Shown here: piece by piece, positions 41,989-51,636 of the stretch
How the letters are laid out: every line of letters starts with the position of its first letter
Position numbering within the stretch: the first letter of the stretch is position 1
Assembly: GCF_024749165.1 (NCBI RefSeq)
Contig: NZ_CP087190.1
Span: 496,001 to 560,000, forward strand
Reading direction: 5' to 3'
Source of the DNA: Pseudomonas sp. B21-023
Lineage (GTDB): Bacteria > Pseudomonadota > Gammaproteobacteria > Pseudomonadales > Pseudomonadaceae
DNA length: 64,000 bases
Made by a program: the position numbers and the translations under genes
Notes under the pieces: model-generated
Seen by the model: only the letters and a program-made list of their open reading frames with translations
Told to the model about the DNA's origin: nothing
Databases searched by the model: none

Positions 41989-42014
41989 GCAATATCAAAA
42001 AGTTTTGATATTGC
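41989..42014. promoter_or_regulatory. Perfect 12-2-12 inverted repeat, candidate operator of the ArsR-type regulator
   Basis: GCAATATCAAAA and TTTTGATATTGC are exact reverse complements separated by AG. Twelve-base half-sites with a 2-base spacer are the classical operator form of the ArsR/SmtB family. It lies between the regulator gene (minus) and tktA (plus) in a markedly AT-rich patch, so it could control both. It has no downstream T-run, so it is not a terminator. Confidence 0.82.
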
Positions 42015-42178
42015 TGGATGGGTGGTGGTTGCGCAGGCGCATTTTTCTTGAAAAGCAGGCCAAACACAGGAAAAAAGCCCGACTGCGACCATACGTCATT
42101 GCCCCCGGCCCCCCCTGTGGGCGAAAATGGTCGCCTTTTTTCGCTTCACCACCCTTTCAAGCCCCAGGAGACTCAGCG

Positions 42179-44176
42179 ATGCCCAGCCGTCGTGAACGTG
42201 CCAACGCCATTCGTGCCCTCAGCATGGATGCCGTGCAAAAGGCCAACAGCGGCCACCCAGGTGCCCCCATGGGTATGGCGGATATCGCCGAAGTGCTTTG
42301 GCGCGACTACCTGAAGCACAACCCGAGCAACCCCAGCTTCGCCGACCGTGACCGCTTCGTGCTGTCCAACGGTCATGGTTCGATGCTCATCTATTCGCTG
42401 CTGCACCTGACCGGCTACGACGTCACCATCGACGACCTCAAGGCCTTCCGTCAGCTGCACAGCCGCACCCCGGGCCACCCGGAGTACGGCTACACCCCTG
42501 GCGTGGAGACCACCACCGGCCCTCTGGGCCAGGGTCTGGCCAACGCCGTGGGCTTCGCCCTGGCGGAAAAGGTGCTGGGCGCCCAGTTCAACCGTGAAGG
42601 CCACAACATCGTCGACCACAACACCTACGTGTTCCTCGGCGACGGCTGCATGATGGAAGGCATTTCCCATGAAGTCGCCTCGCTGGCCGGCACCCTGGGC
42701 CTGAACAAACTGATCGCCTTCTACGACGACAACGGCATTTCCATCGACGGCGAAGTGCACGGCTGGTTCACCGACAACACCCCGGCGCGCTTCGAAGCCT
42801 ACAACTGGCAGGTGATCCGCAACGTCAACGGTCACGACGCCGACGAGATCAAGATGGCCATCGACACCGCTCGCAAGAGCGACCGTCCGACCCTGATCTG
42901 CTGCAAGACCATCATCGGCTTCGGCTCGCCGAACAAGCAGGGCAAGGAAGACTGCCACGGCGCACCGCTGGGCAACGACGAAATCGCCCTGGCCCGCAAG
43001 GAACTGAACTGGAACCACGGTCCGTTCGAGATCCCGGCCGACATCTATGCCGAGTGGGACGCCAAAGCCGCTGGCGCCAAGGCCGAAGCTGCCTGGAACG
43101 AGCGTTTCGACGCCTACGCCAAGGCTTACCCGGAACTGGCTGCCGAGTTCAAGCGCCGTGACGCAGGTGAGCTGCCGGCCGACTTCTCCGAGAAGGCCCA
43201 GGCCTACATCAACGAAGTCGCCGCCAAGGGCGAAACCATCGCCAGCCGCAAGGCCAGCCAGAACACCTTGAACGCCTTCGGCCCGCTGCTGCCGGAGTTC
43301 CTCGGTGGTTCGGCGGACCTGGCCGGCTCCAACCTGACCCTGTGGAAAGGTTGCAAGGGTGTCGAGGCCAATGACGCCAGCGGCAACTATGTGTTCTACG
43401 GCGTGCGCGAATTCGGCATGACCGCGATCATGAACGGCGTCGCCCTGCACGGCGGCCTGGTGCCTTATGGCGCGACCTTCCTGATGTTCATGGAATACGC
43501 CCGCAACGCCGTGCGCATGTCGGCGCTGATGAAGCAGCGTGTGATCCACGTCTACACCCACGACTCCATCGGCCTGGGCGAAGACGGCCCGACCCACCAG
43601 CCGATCGAGCAACTGACCAGCCTGCGCAGCACGCCGAACCTGGACACCTGGCGCCCGGCCGATGCGGTCGAGTCCGCCGTGTCCTGGAAAGCCGCCCTGG
43701 AGCGCAAGGACGGCCCTTCGGCGCTGATCTTCTCGCGCCAGAACCTGCAACATCAGGATCGCAATGCTCAGCAGATCGCCGATATCGCCCGTGGCGGTTA
43801 CGTGCTCAAGGACTGCGCCGGCGAGCCTGAACTGATCCTGATCGCCACCGGTTCCGAAGTGGGCCTGGCCGTCCAGGCGTTCGACAAACTGAGCGCCGAG
43901 GGCCGCAAGGTCCGCGTCGTGTCGATGCCGAGCACCAGCGTGTTCGATGCCCAGGACGCAGCCTACAAGCAGTCGGTCCTGCCACTGGAAGTCAGCGCGC
44001 GCATCGCCATCGAAGCTGCCCATGCCGACTTCTGGTACAAGTACGTCGGCCTCGAAGGTCGCGTCATCGGCATGACCACCTACGGCGAGTCGGCGCCGGC
44101 CTCCGCGTTGTTCGAGGAGTTCGGCTTCACCCTGGACAACATCCTGGGCACCGCTGAAGAGCTGCTGGAAGACTGA
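42179..44176 (+). CDS. tktA: Transketolase
   Basis: Thiamine-diphosphate enzyme of the pentose phosphate pathway and Entner-Doudoroff carbon cycling. 665 residues. The signatures are [19 protein letters not shown], the ThDP motif [19 protein letters not shown], and [18 protein letters not shown]. The start at 42179 has CAGGAG 9 bases before it. A frame opening at 42005 would add 58 residues of unrelated sequence. It heads a plus-strand run with epd, pgk and fba. Confidence 0.97.
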   Translation: MPSRRERANAIRALSMDAVQKANSGHPGAPMGMADIAEVLWRDYLKHNPSNPSFADRDRFVLSNGHGSMLIYSLLHLTGYDVTIDDLKAFRQLHSRTPGHPEYGYTPGVETTTGPLGQGLANAVGFALAEKVLGAQFNREGHNIVDHNTYVFLGDGCMMEGISHEVASLAGTLGLNKLIAFYDDNGISIDGEVHGWFTDNTPARFEAYNWQVIRNVNGHDADEIKMAIDTARKSDRPTLICCKTIIGFGSPNKQGKEDCHGAPLGNDEIALARKELNWNHGPFEIPADIYAEWDAKAAGAKAEAAWNERFDAYAKAYPELAAEFKRRDAGELPADFSEKAQAYINEVAAKGETIASRKASQNTLNAFGPLLPEFLGGSADLAGSNLTLWKGCKGVEANDASGNYVFYGVREFGMTAIMNGVALHGGLVPYGATFLMFMEYARNAVRMSALMKQRVIHVYTHDSIGLGEDGPTHQPIEQLTSLRSTPNLDTWRPADAVESAVSWKAALERKDGPSALIFSRQNLQHQDRNAQQIADIARGGYVLKDCAGEPELILIATGSEVGLAVQAFDKLSAEGRKVRVVSMPSTSVFDAQDAAYKQSVLPLEVSARIAIEAAHADFWYKYVGLEGRVIGMTTYGESAPASALFEEFGFTLDNILGTAEELLED

Positions 44177-44183
44177 TGCACCC

Positions 44184-44202
44184 GGGAGGCTCCATGCCTC
44201 CC
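44184..44202 (+). terminator. Hairpin after tktA
   Basis: GGGAGGC and GCCTCCC pair around TCCAT, 8 bases past the tktA stop. The following GTCTGAT is a poor U-run, so termination is likely partial, and a REP pair follows directly. Confidence 0.5.
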
Positions 44203-44207
44203 GTCTG

Positions 44208-44274
44208 ATCGCGGGGCAAGCCCGCTCCCACAAGGCATCCCGGTGCCTTGTGGGAGCGGGCTTGCCCCGCGATG
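44208..44274. repeat. Inverted pair of REP-like elements
   Basis: ATCGCGGGGCAAGCCCGCTC CCACA at left and the exact reverse arm TGTGGGAGCGGGCTTGCCCC GCGAT at right flank a 13-base centre. This is the best-preserved REP pair in the window and can fold into a hairpin of more than 25 pairs between tktA and epd. Confidence 0.9.
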
Positions 44275-44305
44275 GTCGTTCAACGCACCTGCACGTGAGT
44301 ATCGA

Positions 44306-45367
44306 ATGCCCCACCCGCGTCCCTACAAAGTTGCACTCAACGGTTACGGCCGCATCGGCCGCTGTGTCCTGCGCGCACTGTTCGAGCGAGGGGCAAAGGC
44401 CGGTTTCGAGATCGTCGCGCTGAACGACCTGGCCGACCAGGCCAGCCTGGAATACCTGACGCGCTTCGACTCCACCCACGGGCGTTTCCCCGGTGAGGTG
44501 AAAGTCGACGGCGACTGTCTGCATATCAACGGCGACTGCGTGAAAGTGCTGCGCAGTGCCACCCCCGAAGGCATCGACTGGGCCGCCCTGGATGTCGACC
44601 TGGTGCTGGAGTGCTCTGGCGCTTACAACACCCGCGCCGACGGCCAGCGCTTTCTCGATGCCGGTGCGCCGCGGGTACTGTTTTCGCAGCCGATGGCCAG
44701 TGAAGTCGACGTCGATGCCACGGTGGTCTACGGCATCAACCAGGATTGTCTGACGGGCAACGAGCTGCTGGTATCGAACGCGTCCTGCACCACCAACTGC
44801 GGCGTGCCCCTGCTGCGGGTGCTGGACCAGGCCTTTGGCATCGAGTACGTACAGATCACCACCATTCACTCGGCGATGAACGACCAGCCGGTGATCGACG
44901 CCTATCACCACGAAGACCTGCGCCGCACGCGGTCGGCGTTCCAGTCGGTGATCCCGGTGTCCACTGGCCTGGCGCGCGGTATCGAGCGCCTGCTGCCGGA
45001 ACTTGCCGGGCGAATCCAGGCCAAAGCGGTACGTGTGCCGACCGTCAACGTGTCGTGCCTGGACATCACCCTGCAGACCGCCCGCGACACCAGCGCGGCC
45101 GAGGTCAACCGGGTGTTGCGCGAGGCCGCCCTGGATGGCCCGCTAAAAGGCTTGCTGGCCTACACCGAGCTGCCCCACGCCAGCTGTGATTTCAACCATG
45201 ACCCGCATTCGGCCATCGTCGATGCCAGCCAGACCCGTGTCTCAGGCCCTCGCCTGGTGAACCTGCTGGCCTGGTTCGACAACGAATGGGGGTTCGCCAA
45301 CCGTATGCTCGACGTTGCCGAACACTATCTGCACGTCGTCCACCCAACCCGCAGCAAACAGCCCTGA
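44306..45367 (+). CDS. epd: D-erythrose-4-phosphate dehydrogenase
   Basis: A GAPDH-fold enzyme that oxidises erythrose-4-phosphate to 4-phosphoerythronate for pyridoxal phosphate synthesis. 353 residues. The NAD motif LNGYGRIGRCVLRAL, catalytic Cys161 in SNASCTTNCG and the FDNEWGFANRMLD C-terminal motif are clear. It is placed between tktA and pgk with a 12-bp gap to pgk, the classical epd-pgk-fba arrangement. Epd rather than GapA is preferred for that context and for the FDSTHGRFPG region. Confidence 0.93.
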   Translation: MPHPRPYKVALNGYGRIGRCVLRALFERGAKAGFEIVALNDLADQASLEYLTRFDSTHGRFPGEVKVDGDCLHINGDCVKVLRSATPEGIDWAALDVDLVLECSGAYNTRADGQRFLDAGAPRVLFSQPMASEVDVDATVVYGINQDCLTGNELLVSNASCTTNCGVPLLRVLDQAFGIEYVQITTIHSAMNDQPVIDAYHHEDLRRTRSAFQSVIPVSTGLARGIERLLPELAGRIQAKAVRVPTVNVSCLDITLQTARDTSAAEVNRVLREAALDGPLKGLLAYTELPHASCDFNHDPHSAIVDASQTRVSGPRLVNLLAWFDNEWGFANRMLDVAEHYLHVVHPTRSKQP

Positions 45368-45379
45368 AGGACTGCATTC

Positions 45380-46543
45380 ATGACCGTGTTGAAGATGACC
45401 GACCTCGACCTGCAAGGTAAGCGCGTGCTGATCCGCGAAGACCTCAACGTTCCCGTGAAGGACGGCGTGGTCGCCAGCGATGCGCGTATCCTGGCAGCGC
45501 TGCCGACCATCAAGCTGGCCCTGGAGAAGGGCGCGGCGGTAATGGTCTGCTCGCACCTGGGGCGCCCGACCGAAGGCGAGTTCTCCGCCGAGAACAGCCT
45601 CAAGCCGGTTGCCGACTACCTGGGCAAGGCCCTGGGCCGCGACGTACCGCTGGTCGCCGATTACCTCGACGGCGTTCAGGTGCAGGCCGGTGACCTGGTG
45701 CTATTCGAAAACGTGCGCTTCAACAAGGGCGAGAAAAAGAACGCGGACGAGCTGGCGCAAAAGTACGCCGCCCTGTGCGACGTGTTCGTCATGGACGCGT
45801 TCGGCACCGCGCACCGCGCCGAAGGCTCCACCCACGGGGTTGCCAAGTTCGCCAAGGTCGCCGCTGCCGGCCCGCTGCTGGCGGCCGAGCTGGACGCCCT
45901 GGGCAAGGCCCTGAAGGCCCCGGCCAAGCCGATGGCGGCCATTGTTGCCGGCTCCAAGGTTTCCACCAAACTGGATGTGCTGAACAGCTTGAGCAGCGTC
46001 TGCGACCTGCTGATCGTCGGTGGCGGCATCGCCAACACCTTCCTCGCCGCAGCCGGTCACCCGGTCGGCAAGTCGCTGTACGAGGCTGACCTTGTCGACA
46101 CCGCCAAGGCCATCGCCGCCAAGGTCAATGTACCGCTGCCGGTCGACGTCGTGGTTGCCAAGGAATTCGCTGAAAGCGCCGAAGCTACCGTTAAAGCGAT
46201 CGCCGACGTGGCGGCTGACGACATGATCCTCGACATCGGTCCGCAGACCGCTGCCAACTTCGCCGAGTTGCTGAAGTCGTCGCAGACCATTCTGTGGAAC
46301 GGCCCGGTCGGTGTATTCGAGTTCGACCAGTTCGGCAACGGCACCAAGGTGCTGGCCAAGGCCATCGCCGACAGCGCCGCATTCTCCATCGCCGGTGGCG
46401 GTGACACCCTGGCAGCCATCGACAAATATGGCGTTGGCGCCGATATCTCCTACATTTCTACCGGTGGCGGCGCGTTCCTCGAGTTCGTAGAGGGCAAGGT
46501 CCTGCCTGCCGTGGCAATCCTGGAAGAACGGGCCAAGGCCTGA
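45380..46543 (+). CDS. pgk: Phosphoglycerate kinase
   Basis: Transfers phosphate between 1,3-bisphosphoglycerate and ADP. 387 residues, full length. The signatures are [67 protein letters not shown] and the GGGDTLAAI loop. It lies 12 bp after epd and is followed by a small lipoprotein gene within 32 bp. Confidence 0.98.
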   Translation: MTVLKMTDLDLQGKRVLIREDLNVPVKDGVVASDARILAALPTIKLALEKGAAVMVCSHLGRPTEGEFSAENSLKPVADYLGKALGRDVPLVADYLDGVQVQAGDLVLFENVRFNKGEKKNADELAQKYAALCDVFVMDAFGTAHRAEGSTHGVAKFAKVAAAGPLLAAELDALGKALKAPAKPMAAIVAGSKVSTKLDVLNSLSSVCDLLIVGGGIANTFLAAAGHPVGKSLYEADLVDTAKAIAAKVNVPLPVDVVVAKEFAESAEATVKAIADVAADDMILDIGPQTAANFAELLKSSQTILWNGPVGVFEFDQFGNGTKVLAKAIADSAAFSIAGGGDTLAAIDKYGVGADISYISTGGGAFLEFVEGKVLPAVAILEERAKA

Positions 46544-46575
46544 TTTTGAAGGCGCCTGGCAAAGGGAGCGACCTG

Positions 46576-46794
46576 ATGGTCAAGCAATTGCCTGTGATGA
46601 TCGTGGCCGTGTTGCTGGGCGCCTGCTCCAGCAACTCGGGCAGCGAGGCCGACCCGGCGCAGCCGCCCAAGGGCGGTTGCTACCAGTCCCAGTGGCAGGC
46701 CGAGACGGCACCGGTGATCAACAAGCGCCTGGGCCCGGACGGCCTGGAAAAATACGACGACGAACACCAGCGCAAGGCGCCGGGCTGCCCTTGA
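46576..46794 (+). CDS. Small lipoprotein of unknown function
   Basis: 72 residues from the ATG at 46576, which has GGGAG 8 bases upstream. The N-terminus MVKQLPVMIVAVLLGACSSN has a lipobox with Cys17. The mature part is short, hydrophilic and rich in charged residues (YQSQWQAETAPVINKRLG), with a second and third Cys. I do not recognise the family. It is wedged between pgk and the MliC-like gene on the same strand. Confidence 0.7.
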   Translation: MVKQLPVMIVAVLLGACSSNSGSEADPAQPPKGGCYQSQWQAETAPVINKRLGPDGLEKYDDEHQRKAPGCP

Positions 46795-46873
46795 TCGGAT
46801 GGCAGGCAACCTGGGGCGGTTTTCGTGGTCTTGGACATTGGGGCCGCATTGCGGCCCCTGGCGGAGTAATTGA

Positions 46874-47212
46874 ATGAAAGCGCTTCTGGCCATGTTGGCC
46901 CTGGCGACCCTGGCGACCCTGGCAGGCTGTTCGTTGCTGCAACCCGCTCAACCCGCCCCGGCGGACAACTGGACCCGATGGGTCTGCGACAGCCAGGCCG
47001 AGGTGCTGTGGCGCTTCGCCGATGCACAACAGGACGCGGTCGATGTGCGCCTGGGTGGCGGCGACCAGGTCTACCGGCTCAAGGCCGAGCCGGGTGCCTC
47101 CGGCGCGCTGTACAGCGATGGCATGCTGGCCTTCCACACCAAAGGTGAAGAAGGCCTGGTGTACTGGGTGGCGACCAACGATCTGATTGGGCGGGGCTGC
47201 AAGGCACCGTGA
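46874..47212 (+). CDS. MliC/PliC-type C-type lysozyme inhibitor lipoprotein
   Basis: 112 residues. The lipobox LATLAGC gives acylated Cys19. The mature domain follows the MliC pattern: [18 protein letters not shown], a central [43 protein letters not shown] (in pieces [18 protein letters not shown] and [13 protein letters not shown]) and a C-terminal paired Cys in GRGCKAP. Such proteins inhibit host lysozyme at the outer membrane. The signal peptide codons contain a short CTGGCGACC tandem repeat. It is the last gene before fba. Confidence 0.87.
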   Translation: MKALLAMLALATLATLAGCSLLQPAQPAPADNWTRWVCDSQAEVLWRFADAQQDAVDVRLGGGDQVYRLKAEPGASGALYSDGMLAFHTKGEEGLVYWVATNDLIGRGCKAP

Positions 47213-47312
47213 CTGGCCGGGCCGCGCAGGTGGCCCACACTACTTGAACAGCAACCGCCCCTGCGGCAGGCTTGCACGAAACAAACGACGCTTGTCGGGA
47301 GAGAGATACACA

Positions 47313-48377
47313 ATGGCACTCATTAGCATGCGCCAGATGCTGGACCACGCCGCCGAGTTCGGCTACGGCGTTCCGGCTTTCAACGTCAACAACCTCGAGC
47401 AGATGCGCGCGATCATGGAAGCCGCCGACAAGACCGACTCTCCGGTCATCGTCCAGGCTTCCGCTGGCGCTCGCAAATATGCCGGTGCGCCGTTCCTGCG
47501 CCACCTGATCCTGGCGGCCATCGAAGAGTTCCCGCACATTCCGGTGTGCATGCACCAGGACCACGGCACCAGCCCCGACGTGTGCCAGCGCTCCATCCAG
47601 CTGGGCTTCAGCTCGGTGATGATGGACGGCTCGCTGGGTGAAGACGGCAAGACCCCGACCGACTACGAGTACAACGTCCGTGTCACCCAGCAGACCGTCG
47701 CCATGGCGCACGCCTGTGGTGTTTCGGTGGAAGGCGAGCTGGGCTGCCTGGGTTCGCTGGAAACCGGGATGGCCGGTGAAGAGGATGGTATCGGCGCCGA
47801 AGGCGTGCTGGATCACAGCCAGATGCTGACCGACCCGGAAGAAGCGGCCGACTTCGTCAAGAAGACCCAGGTGGACGCCCTGGCCATCGCCATCGGTACC
47901 AGCCACGGTGCCTACAAGTTCACCAAGCCACCTACCGGCGACGTGCTGGCGATCGACCGTATCAAGGAAATCCACAAGCGCATCCCCAACACCCACCTGG
48001 TGATGCACGGTTCGTCCTCGGTGCCGCAAGAGTGGCTGGCGATCATCAACCAGTACGGTGGCGACATCAAGGAAACCTACGGCGTGCCGGTCGAAGAGAT
48101 CGTCGAAGGCATCAAGTACGGTGTACGCAAGGTCAACATCGACACCGACCTGCGCCTGGCCTCCACTGGCGCCATGCGCCGCCTGATGGCGCAGAACCCG
48201 AGCGAGTTCGACCCGCGCAAGTTCTTCGGTGAAACCGTCAAGGCCATGCGTGACGTGTGCATCGCCCGCTACGAAGCCTTCGGCACCGCCGGCAACGCCT
48301 CGAAGATCAAGCCGATCTCCCTGGAAGGCATGTTCCAGCGCTACGCCAAAGGTGAACTGGCGGCCAAGATCAACTGA
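47313..48377 (+). CDS. fba: Class II fructose-1,6-bisphosphate aldolase
   Basis: A zinc-dependent aldolase of 354 residues. The signatures are [15 protein letters not shown], the metal-ligand region [30 protein letters not shown] (in pieces [10 protein letters not shown] and [10 protein letters not shown]), and [12 protein letters not shown]. The start at 47313 follows GGGAGAGAG. Length and context (tktA-epd-pgk-fba) agree. A strong terminator follows. Confidence 0.97.
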   Translation: MALISMRQMLDHAAEFGYGVPAFNVNNLEQMRAIMEAADKTDSPVIVQASAGARKYAGAPFLRHLILAAIEEFPHIPVCMHQDHGTSPDVCQRSIQLGFSSVMMDGSLGEDGKTPTDYEYNVRVTQQTVAMAHACGVSVEGELGCLGSLETGMAGEEDGIGAEGVLDHSQMLTDPEEAADFVKKTQVDALAIAIGTSHGAYKFTKPPTGDVLAIDRIKEIHKRIPNTHLVMHGSSSVPQEWLAIINQYGGDIKETYGVPVEEIVEGIKYGVRKVNIDTDLRLASTGAMRRLMAQNPSEFDPRKFFGETVKAMRDVCIARYEAFGTAGNASKIKPISLEGMFQRYAKGELAAKIN

Positions 48378-48399
48378 TCCGGCACCGTTCAACGGAAGG

Positions 48400-48424
48400 G
48401 CCCGCAGCGATGCGGGCTTTTTTG
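48400..48424 (+). terminator. Intrinsic terminator of fba
   Basis: GCCCGCA and TGCGGGC pair around GCGA and are followed by seven T residues, 22 bases past the fba stop. Confidence 0.93.
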
Positions 48425-48613
48425 TGCCTGCTGCTTGGTGCGGAGCGCTCAGGCCTGGGCCGCGCGTCGCCTGTCCGGCACTGATACCGTTAGTCGGCTA
48501 ACATCAACTCCAGTGGCTTATAGCCATCCACCTGCATTGCGTCTTCGGAGGCCGAGACTAGAGTAACAATCGGATCCAATAACAAGTCGCAGTTGGACTT
48601 ACCAAGAGAAGCA

Positions 48614-48622
48614 ACATGGATG
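48614..48622 (+). promoter_or_regulatory. RsmA/RsmE (CsrA-family) binding site overlapping the start codon
   Basis: ACATGGATG matches the CsrA-family consensus ACANGGANG at every fixed base, and the GGA overlaps the ATG at 48616. Further GGA triplets lie upstream at 48547, 48572 and 48595. Rsm proteins are reported to repress the orthologous cfcR in P. putida, which fits a translation block at this site. Confidence 0.75.
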
Positions 48623-50733
48623 GCGCTTATTCTCAAACACCGGAAAGCAGTTCGGTTCTGTTGGTCGTAGACGACTATCCGGAGAACCTCATCAGCATGC
48701 GGGCCTTGCTGTCCCGCCAGGATTGGCAGGTATTGACCGCCAGTTCAGGGATGGAGGCCCTGAGCACCTTGCTCGAGCACGAGGTCGATCTGGTCCTGCT
48801 CGACGTGCAGATGCCTGAAATGGACGGTTTCGAGGTTGCCCGCCTGATGCGCGGCAGCCAACGCACGCGTTTGACCCCGATCATTTTCCTGACCGCCAAC
48901 GAGCAGTCCGACGCCGCCGTACTCAAGGGCTATGCCAGTGGCGCTGTGGACTACCTGTTCAAACCGTTCGACCCGCAGATCCTCAAGCCCAAGGTCCAGG
49001 CCCTGCTGGAGCAGCAGCGCAACAGGCGCATGCTGCAGCGGCTGACCCGTGAACTGGAGTCAGCGCGGGCATTCAACGCCTCGATCCTGGAAAATGCCGC
49101 AGAGGGCATCCTGGTGGTGGACGAAACGGGTTGCATCGGCTTCGCCAACCCGGCCATCTCACGCCTGCTCGATGCGCCGGTGGACAAACTGCAAGGCGCG
49201 CACATGCTGGAGCTGATCCAGCTCCCCTGCGCCAACCTGTGGCACGAGTCGGACTTCTACCAGGCCTATCTGCGGCGGCAGATCTTCCGTGTGCATGATG
49301 CCCAGCTGCGCACCCTCGGTGGCCAGCTGGTGCCGGTGGCATTGTCCTGCGCGCCGCTGCCCGCCGAACAGAAGGCCATGGTGGTGACGGTGCTGGACAT
49401 GTCGGTGGTGCGCAGCCTGCACCAGCAATTGGAGTACCAGGCGGTGACCGACCCGCTGACCGGGCTGCTCAACCGTCGTGGCTTCTACCAGACCGCCGAA
49501 AGCGCGTTGCTGCGCAACGAGCGTTCGGACAAGGCCAAGGCCCTGATGTACATGGACCTGGACGGCTTCAAGCGGATCAACGACCTGCTCGGCCATGAGG
49601 CCGGCGACAAGGTCCTGCGCTGGGTGGCCGACCAGCTCAAGGAGTGCCTGGGCAGCGAGGCGCTGCTGGCGCGTATGGGTGGCGACGAGTTCACCGCGCT
49701 GTTCGACGGCCTGCCGTATCCCGAACAGGCCGGCCGCTATGCTGAAAAGCTGTTGGAGCGCATGTCGAGCTTCCAGCAGGTGGATGGGCTCGAGGTCAAC
49801 CTGGGGGTGAGCATCGGCATCGCCACCTACCCCGACTGCGGCGCCAACGTGGAGGGCCTCCTGCGCGCGGCCGATGCGGCGATGTACGCGGCCAAGCAGG
49901 CCGGTCGCCAGCAGTACCGCTTCTACGACCAGGAACTCAATGGCCGCGCCCGCTCACGGCTGATGCTCGAGGACAGCGTGCGCACGGCCATCGAGCAAAA
50001 TGATTTCAGCCTGGTCTACCAACCCCAGGTGGCTTTCGCCGATGGCCGGCTGCGCGGCTTCGAGGCGTTGTTGCGCTGGCAGCACCCGAGCGTCGGCGAC
50101 GTGCCGCCCGGGCTGTTCATCCCGTTGCTGGAAGAAGCTCGCCTGATCAACCGCCTGGCCAGCTGGATCTATCGCAAGGGCGCCGCGCAACGCAATGCCT
50201 GGAGCGATCGCTTTGGCTCGCAGCTGGTGCTGGGCATCAGCCTGAGCCGCGCCCAGTTCACCATGCCCGGGTTGGTCGATGAACTGGCCCAAGTGATCGA
50301 CAAGCATCAACTGCAACCCGCCCAATTGGAGGTGGAGGTTGCCGAGACCTCGTTGATGTACAACATCGACGCGGCGGTGAAGCAGGTGCACCGCCTGCGG
50401 GAGCTGGGCATTCGCGTGGCGCTGGACGATTTCGGCGCTGGCGACTGCTCGCTGCGCATGCTGCGCGACCTGCCTATCGACACGCTCAAGCTCGACCGCC
50501 ACCTGGTCGCGCGGTTGCCGGACTCGGCGGTGGATATCGCCTTGGTGCGCAGTGTTATCGATCTGTGCGCGGCCTATGACATCACGGTAATCGCCGAGGG
50601 CGTCGAGACCCGGGCCCAGGCCGAATGGCTCAAGGGCGCCGGTTGCGCCTACGTGCAGGGGTTCCTGGTGGCCCGGCCGCTCACCGCCGACGCCGCTGGC
50701 GATTTCCCAGCGTTTTTCCCATGGGCGTCGTGA
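48616..50733 (+). CDS. cfcR: REC-PAS-GGDEF-EAL response regulator (CfcR-like diguanylate cyclase)
   Basis: 705 residues. The receiver (1-125) has Asp63, a PAS-like region spans about 150-265, the GGDEF domain carries an intact GGDEF at 355-359, and EAL begins at 483-485. The RxxD inhibitory site is degenerate (Gly346 and Ala349). In the EAL domain the metal-ligand Asn of the NxS motif is Gly540 (GISLS), though DDFGAG at 604-609 and AEGVET are present. In P. putida the orthologue acts mainly as a diguanylate cyclase, expressed with RpoS and promoting biofilm. Synteny after fba supports orthology. Confidence 0.9.
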   Translation: MDGAYSQTPESSSVLLVVDDYPENLISMRALLSRQDWQVLTASSGMEALSTLLEHEVDLVLLDVQMPEMDGFEVARLMRGSQRTRLTPIIFLTANEQSDAAVLKGYASGAVDYLFKPFDPQILKPKVQALLEQQRNRRMLQRLTRELESARAFNASILENAAEGILVVDETGCIGFANPAISRLLDAPVDKLQGAHMLELIQLPCANLWHESDFYQAYLRRQIFRVHDAQLRTLGGQLVPVALSCAPLPAEQKAMVVTVLDMSVVRSLHQQLEYQAVTDPLTGLLNRRGFYQTAESALLRNERSDKAKALMYMDLDGFKRINDLLGHEAGDKVLRWVADQLKECLGSEALLARMGGDEFTALFDGLPYPEQAGRYAEKLLERMSSFQQVDGLEVNLGVSIGIATYPDCGANVEGLLRAADAAMYAAKQAGRQQYRFYDQELNGRARSRLMLEDSVRTAIEQNDFSLVYQPQVAFADGRLRGFEALLRWQHPSVGDVPPGLFIPLLEEARLINRLASWIYRKGAAQRNAWSDRFGSQLVLGISLSRAQFTMPGLVDELAQVIDKHQLQPAQLEVEVAETSLMYNIDAAVKQVHRLRELGIRVALDDFGAGDCSLRMLRDLPIDTLKLDRHLVARLPDSAVDIALVRSVIDLCAAYDITVIAEGVETRAQAEWLKGAGCAYVQGFLVARPLTADAAGDFPAFFPWAS

Positions 50734-50771
50734 TTGGCTAAACTCGCGTCTTCTTGTCCCGAACGCCTGCC

Positions 50772-51272
50772 ATGACCGCCCTACGTTACCTGCAAGCCTA
50801 CCCGCCGCACCTGCAGGAACAGGTGCGCCAGATGATCGCCAGTGATCGTCTGGGCGACTACCTGCGCCAGCGCTATCCCGAACGTCATGACGTGCAGAGC
50901 GACAAGGCCCTGTACGGCTATGCCCAGGAGATCAAGCAGCAGTACCTGCGCAGCGCGCCGCCGCTGGACAAGGTCCTGTTCGACAACCGCCTGGACCTCA
51001 CCCACCGTGCATTGGGCCTGAACACGGCGGTATCGCGGGTGCAGGGCGGCAAGCTCAAGGCGAAGAAGGAGATCCGCGTCGCCTCGTTGTTCCGCGAGGC
51101 AGCGCCGCAGTTCCTGCGCATGATCGTGGTGCATGAGCTGGCGCACCTGAGGGAGCGCGATCACAACAAGGCGTTCTACCAGCTCTGTCAGCACATGGAG
51201 CCGGACTACCATCAACTTGAATTCGACCTGCGCGTCTACCTGACCTATCGGGAACTGCCGGGCAACACCTGA
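50772..51272 (+). CDS. YgjP-like zinc metallopeptidase domain protein
   Basis: A 166-residue cytoplasmic protein with HELAHLRERDHNKAFY at residues 121-136: His121, Glu122 and His125 form the HExxH site and His131 is a likely third ligand. This is the M48-related YgjP/DUF45 family. The substrate is unknown. The ATG at 50772 (MTALRYLQAYPPHL) is preferred over an upstream TTG. It is 38 bp after cfcR and 14 bp before the next gene. Confidence 0.87.
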   Translation: MTALRYLQAYPPHLQEQVRQMIASDRLGDYLRQRYPERHDVQSDKALYGYAQEIKQQYLRSAPPLDKVLFDNRLDLTHRALGLNTAVSRVQGGKLKAKKEIRVASLFREAAPQFLRMIVVHELAHLRERDHNKAFYQLCQHMEPDYHQLEFDLRVYLTYRELPGNT

Positions 51273-51286
51273 GGGACAAGCACCCC

Positions 51287-51589
51287 ATGACCACGGAAGT
51301 GAGCAAGACCCGCAGCAGCTTCTACCGCCGCCTTTACGTGGCCTGGCTGATCGACAGCCAGACCGCCACCAGTGTACCGGCGTTGATGGAGGCCACCGGC
51401 ATGCCCCGGCGTACCGCCCAGGACACCATCGCCGCCCTGGCCGACCTGGACATCGTCTGCGAGTTCGAGCAGCAGCTCGGTGCGCGCAACCATGCCGGGC
51501 ACTACCGTATCCGTGACTGGGGGGCGATCGACAAGCAGTGGATCATCCAGCACCTGCGCCAGATTCGCGATGTGCTGGGGTATCCCTGA
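51287..51589 (+). CDS. Small winged-helix DNA-binding protein
   Basis: 100 residues. The helix-turn-helix reads SVPALMEATGMPRRTAQDTIAALADLDIVCEF, followed by a wing (ARNHAGHYRIRDWG) and a C-terminal helix. This is a stand-alone winged-helix family of unknown target. It follows the metallopeptidase by 14 bp and may be co-transcribed with it. Confidence 0.8.
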   Translation: MTTEVSKTRSSFYRRLYVAWLIDSQTATSVPALMEATGMPRRTAQDTIAALADLDIVCEFEQQLGARNHAGHYRIRDWGAIDKQWIIQHLRQIRDVLGYP

Positions 51590-51636
51590 GCTTCACTCCT
51601 CTCTCTACGCCACACCTTTCTTTCAGGATGTTCCGT

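Noticed and set aside
41989..42014. Palindrome read as an intrinsic terminator
   Set aside because: It lies between divergent genes where no transcript needs to end, is AT-rich and lacks a GC stem followed by a T-run.
42173..44911. A 912-codon minus-strand open frame across tktA and epd
   Set aside because: Antisense shadow of two well-defined enzymes; no plausible start signal or domain.
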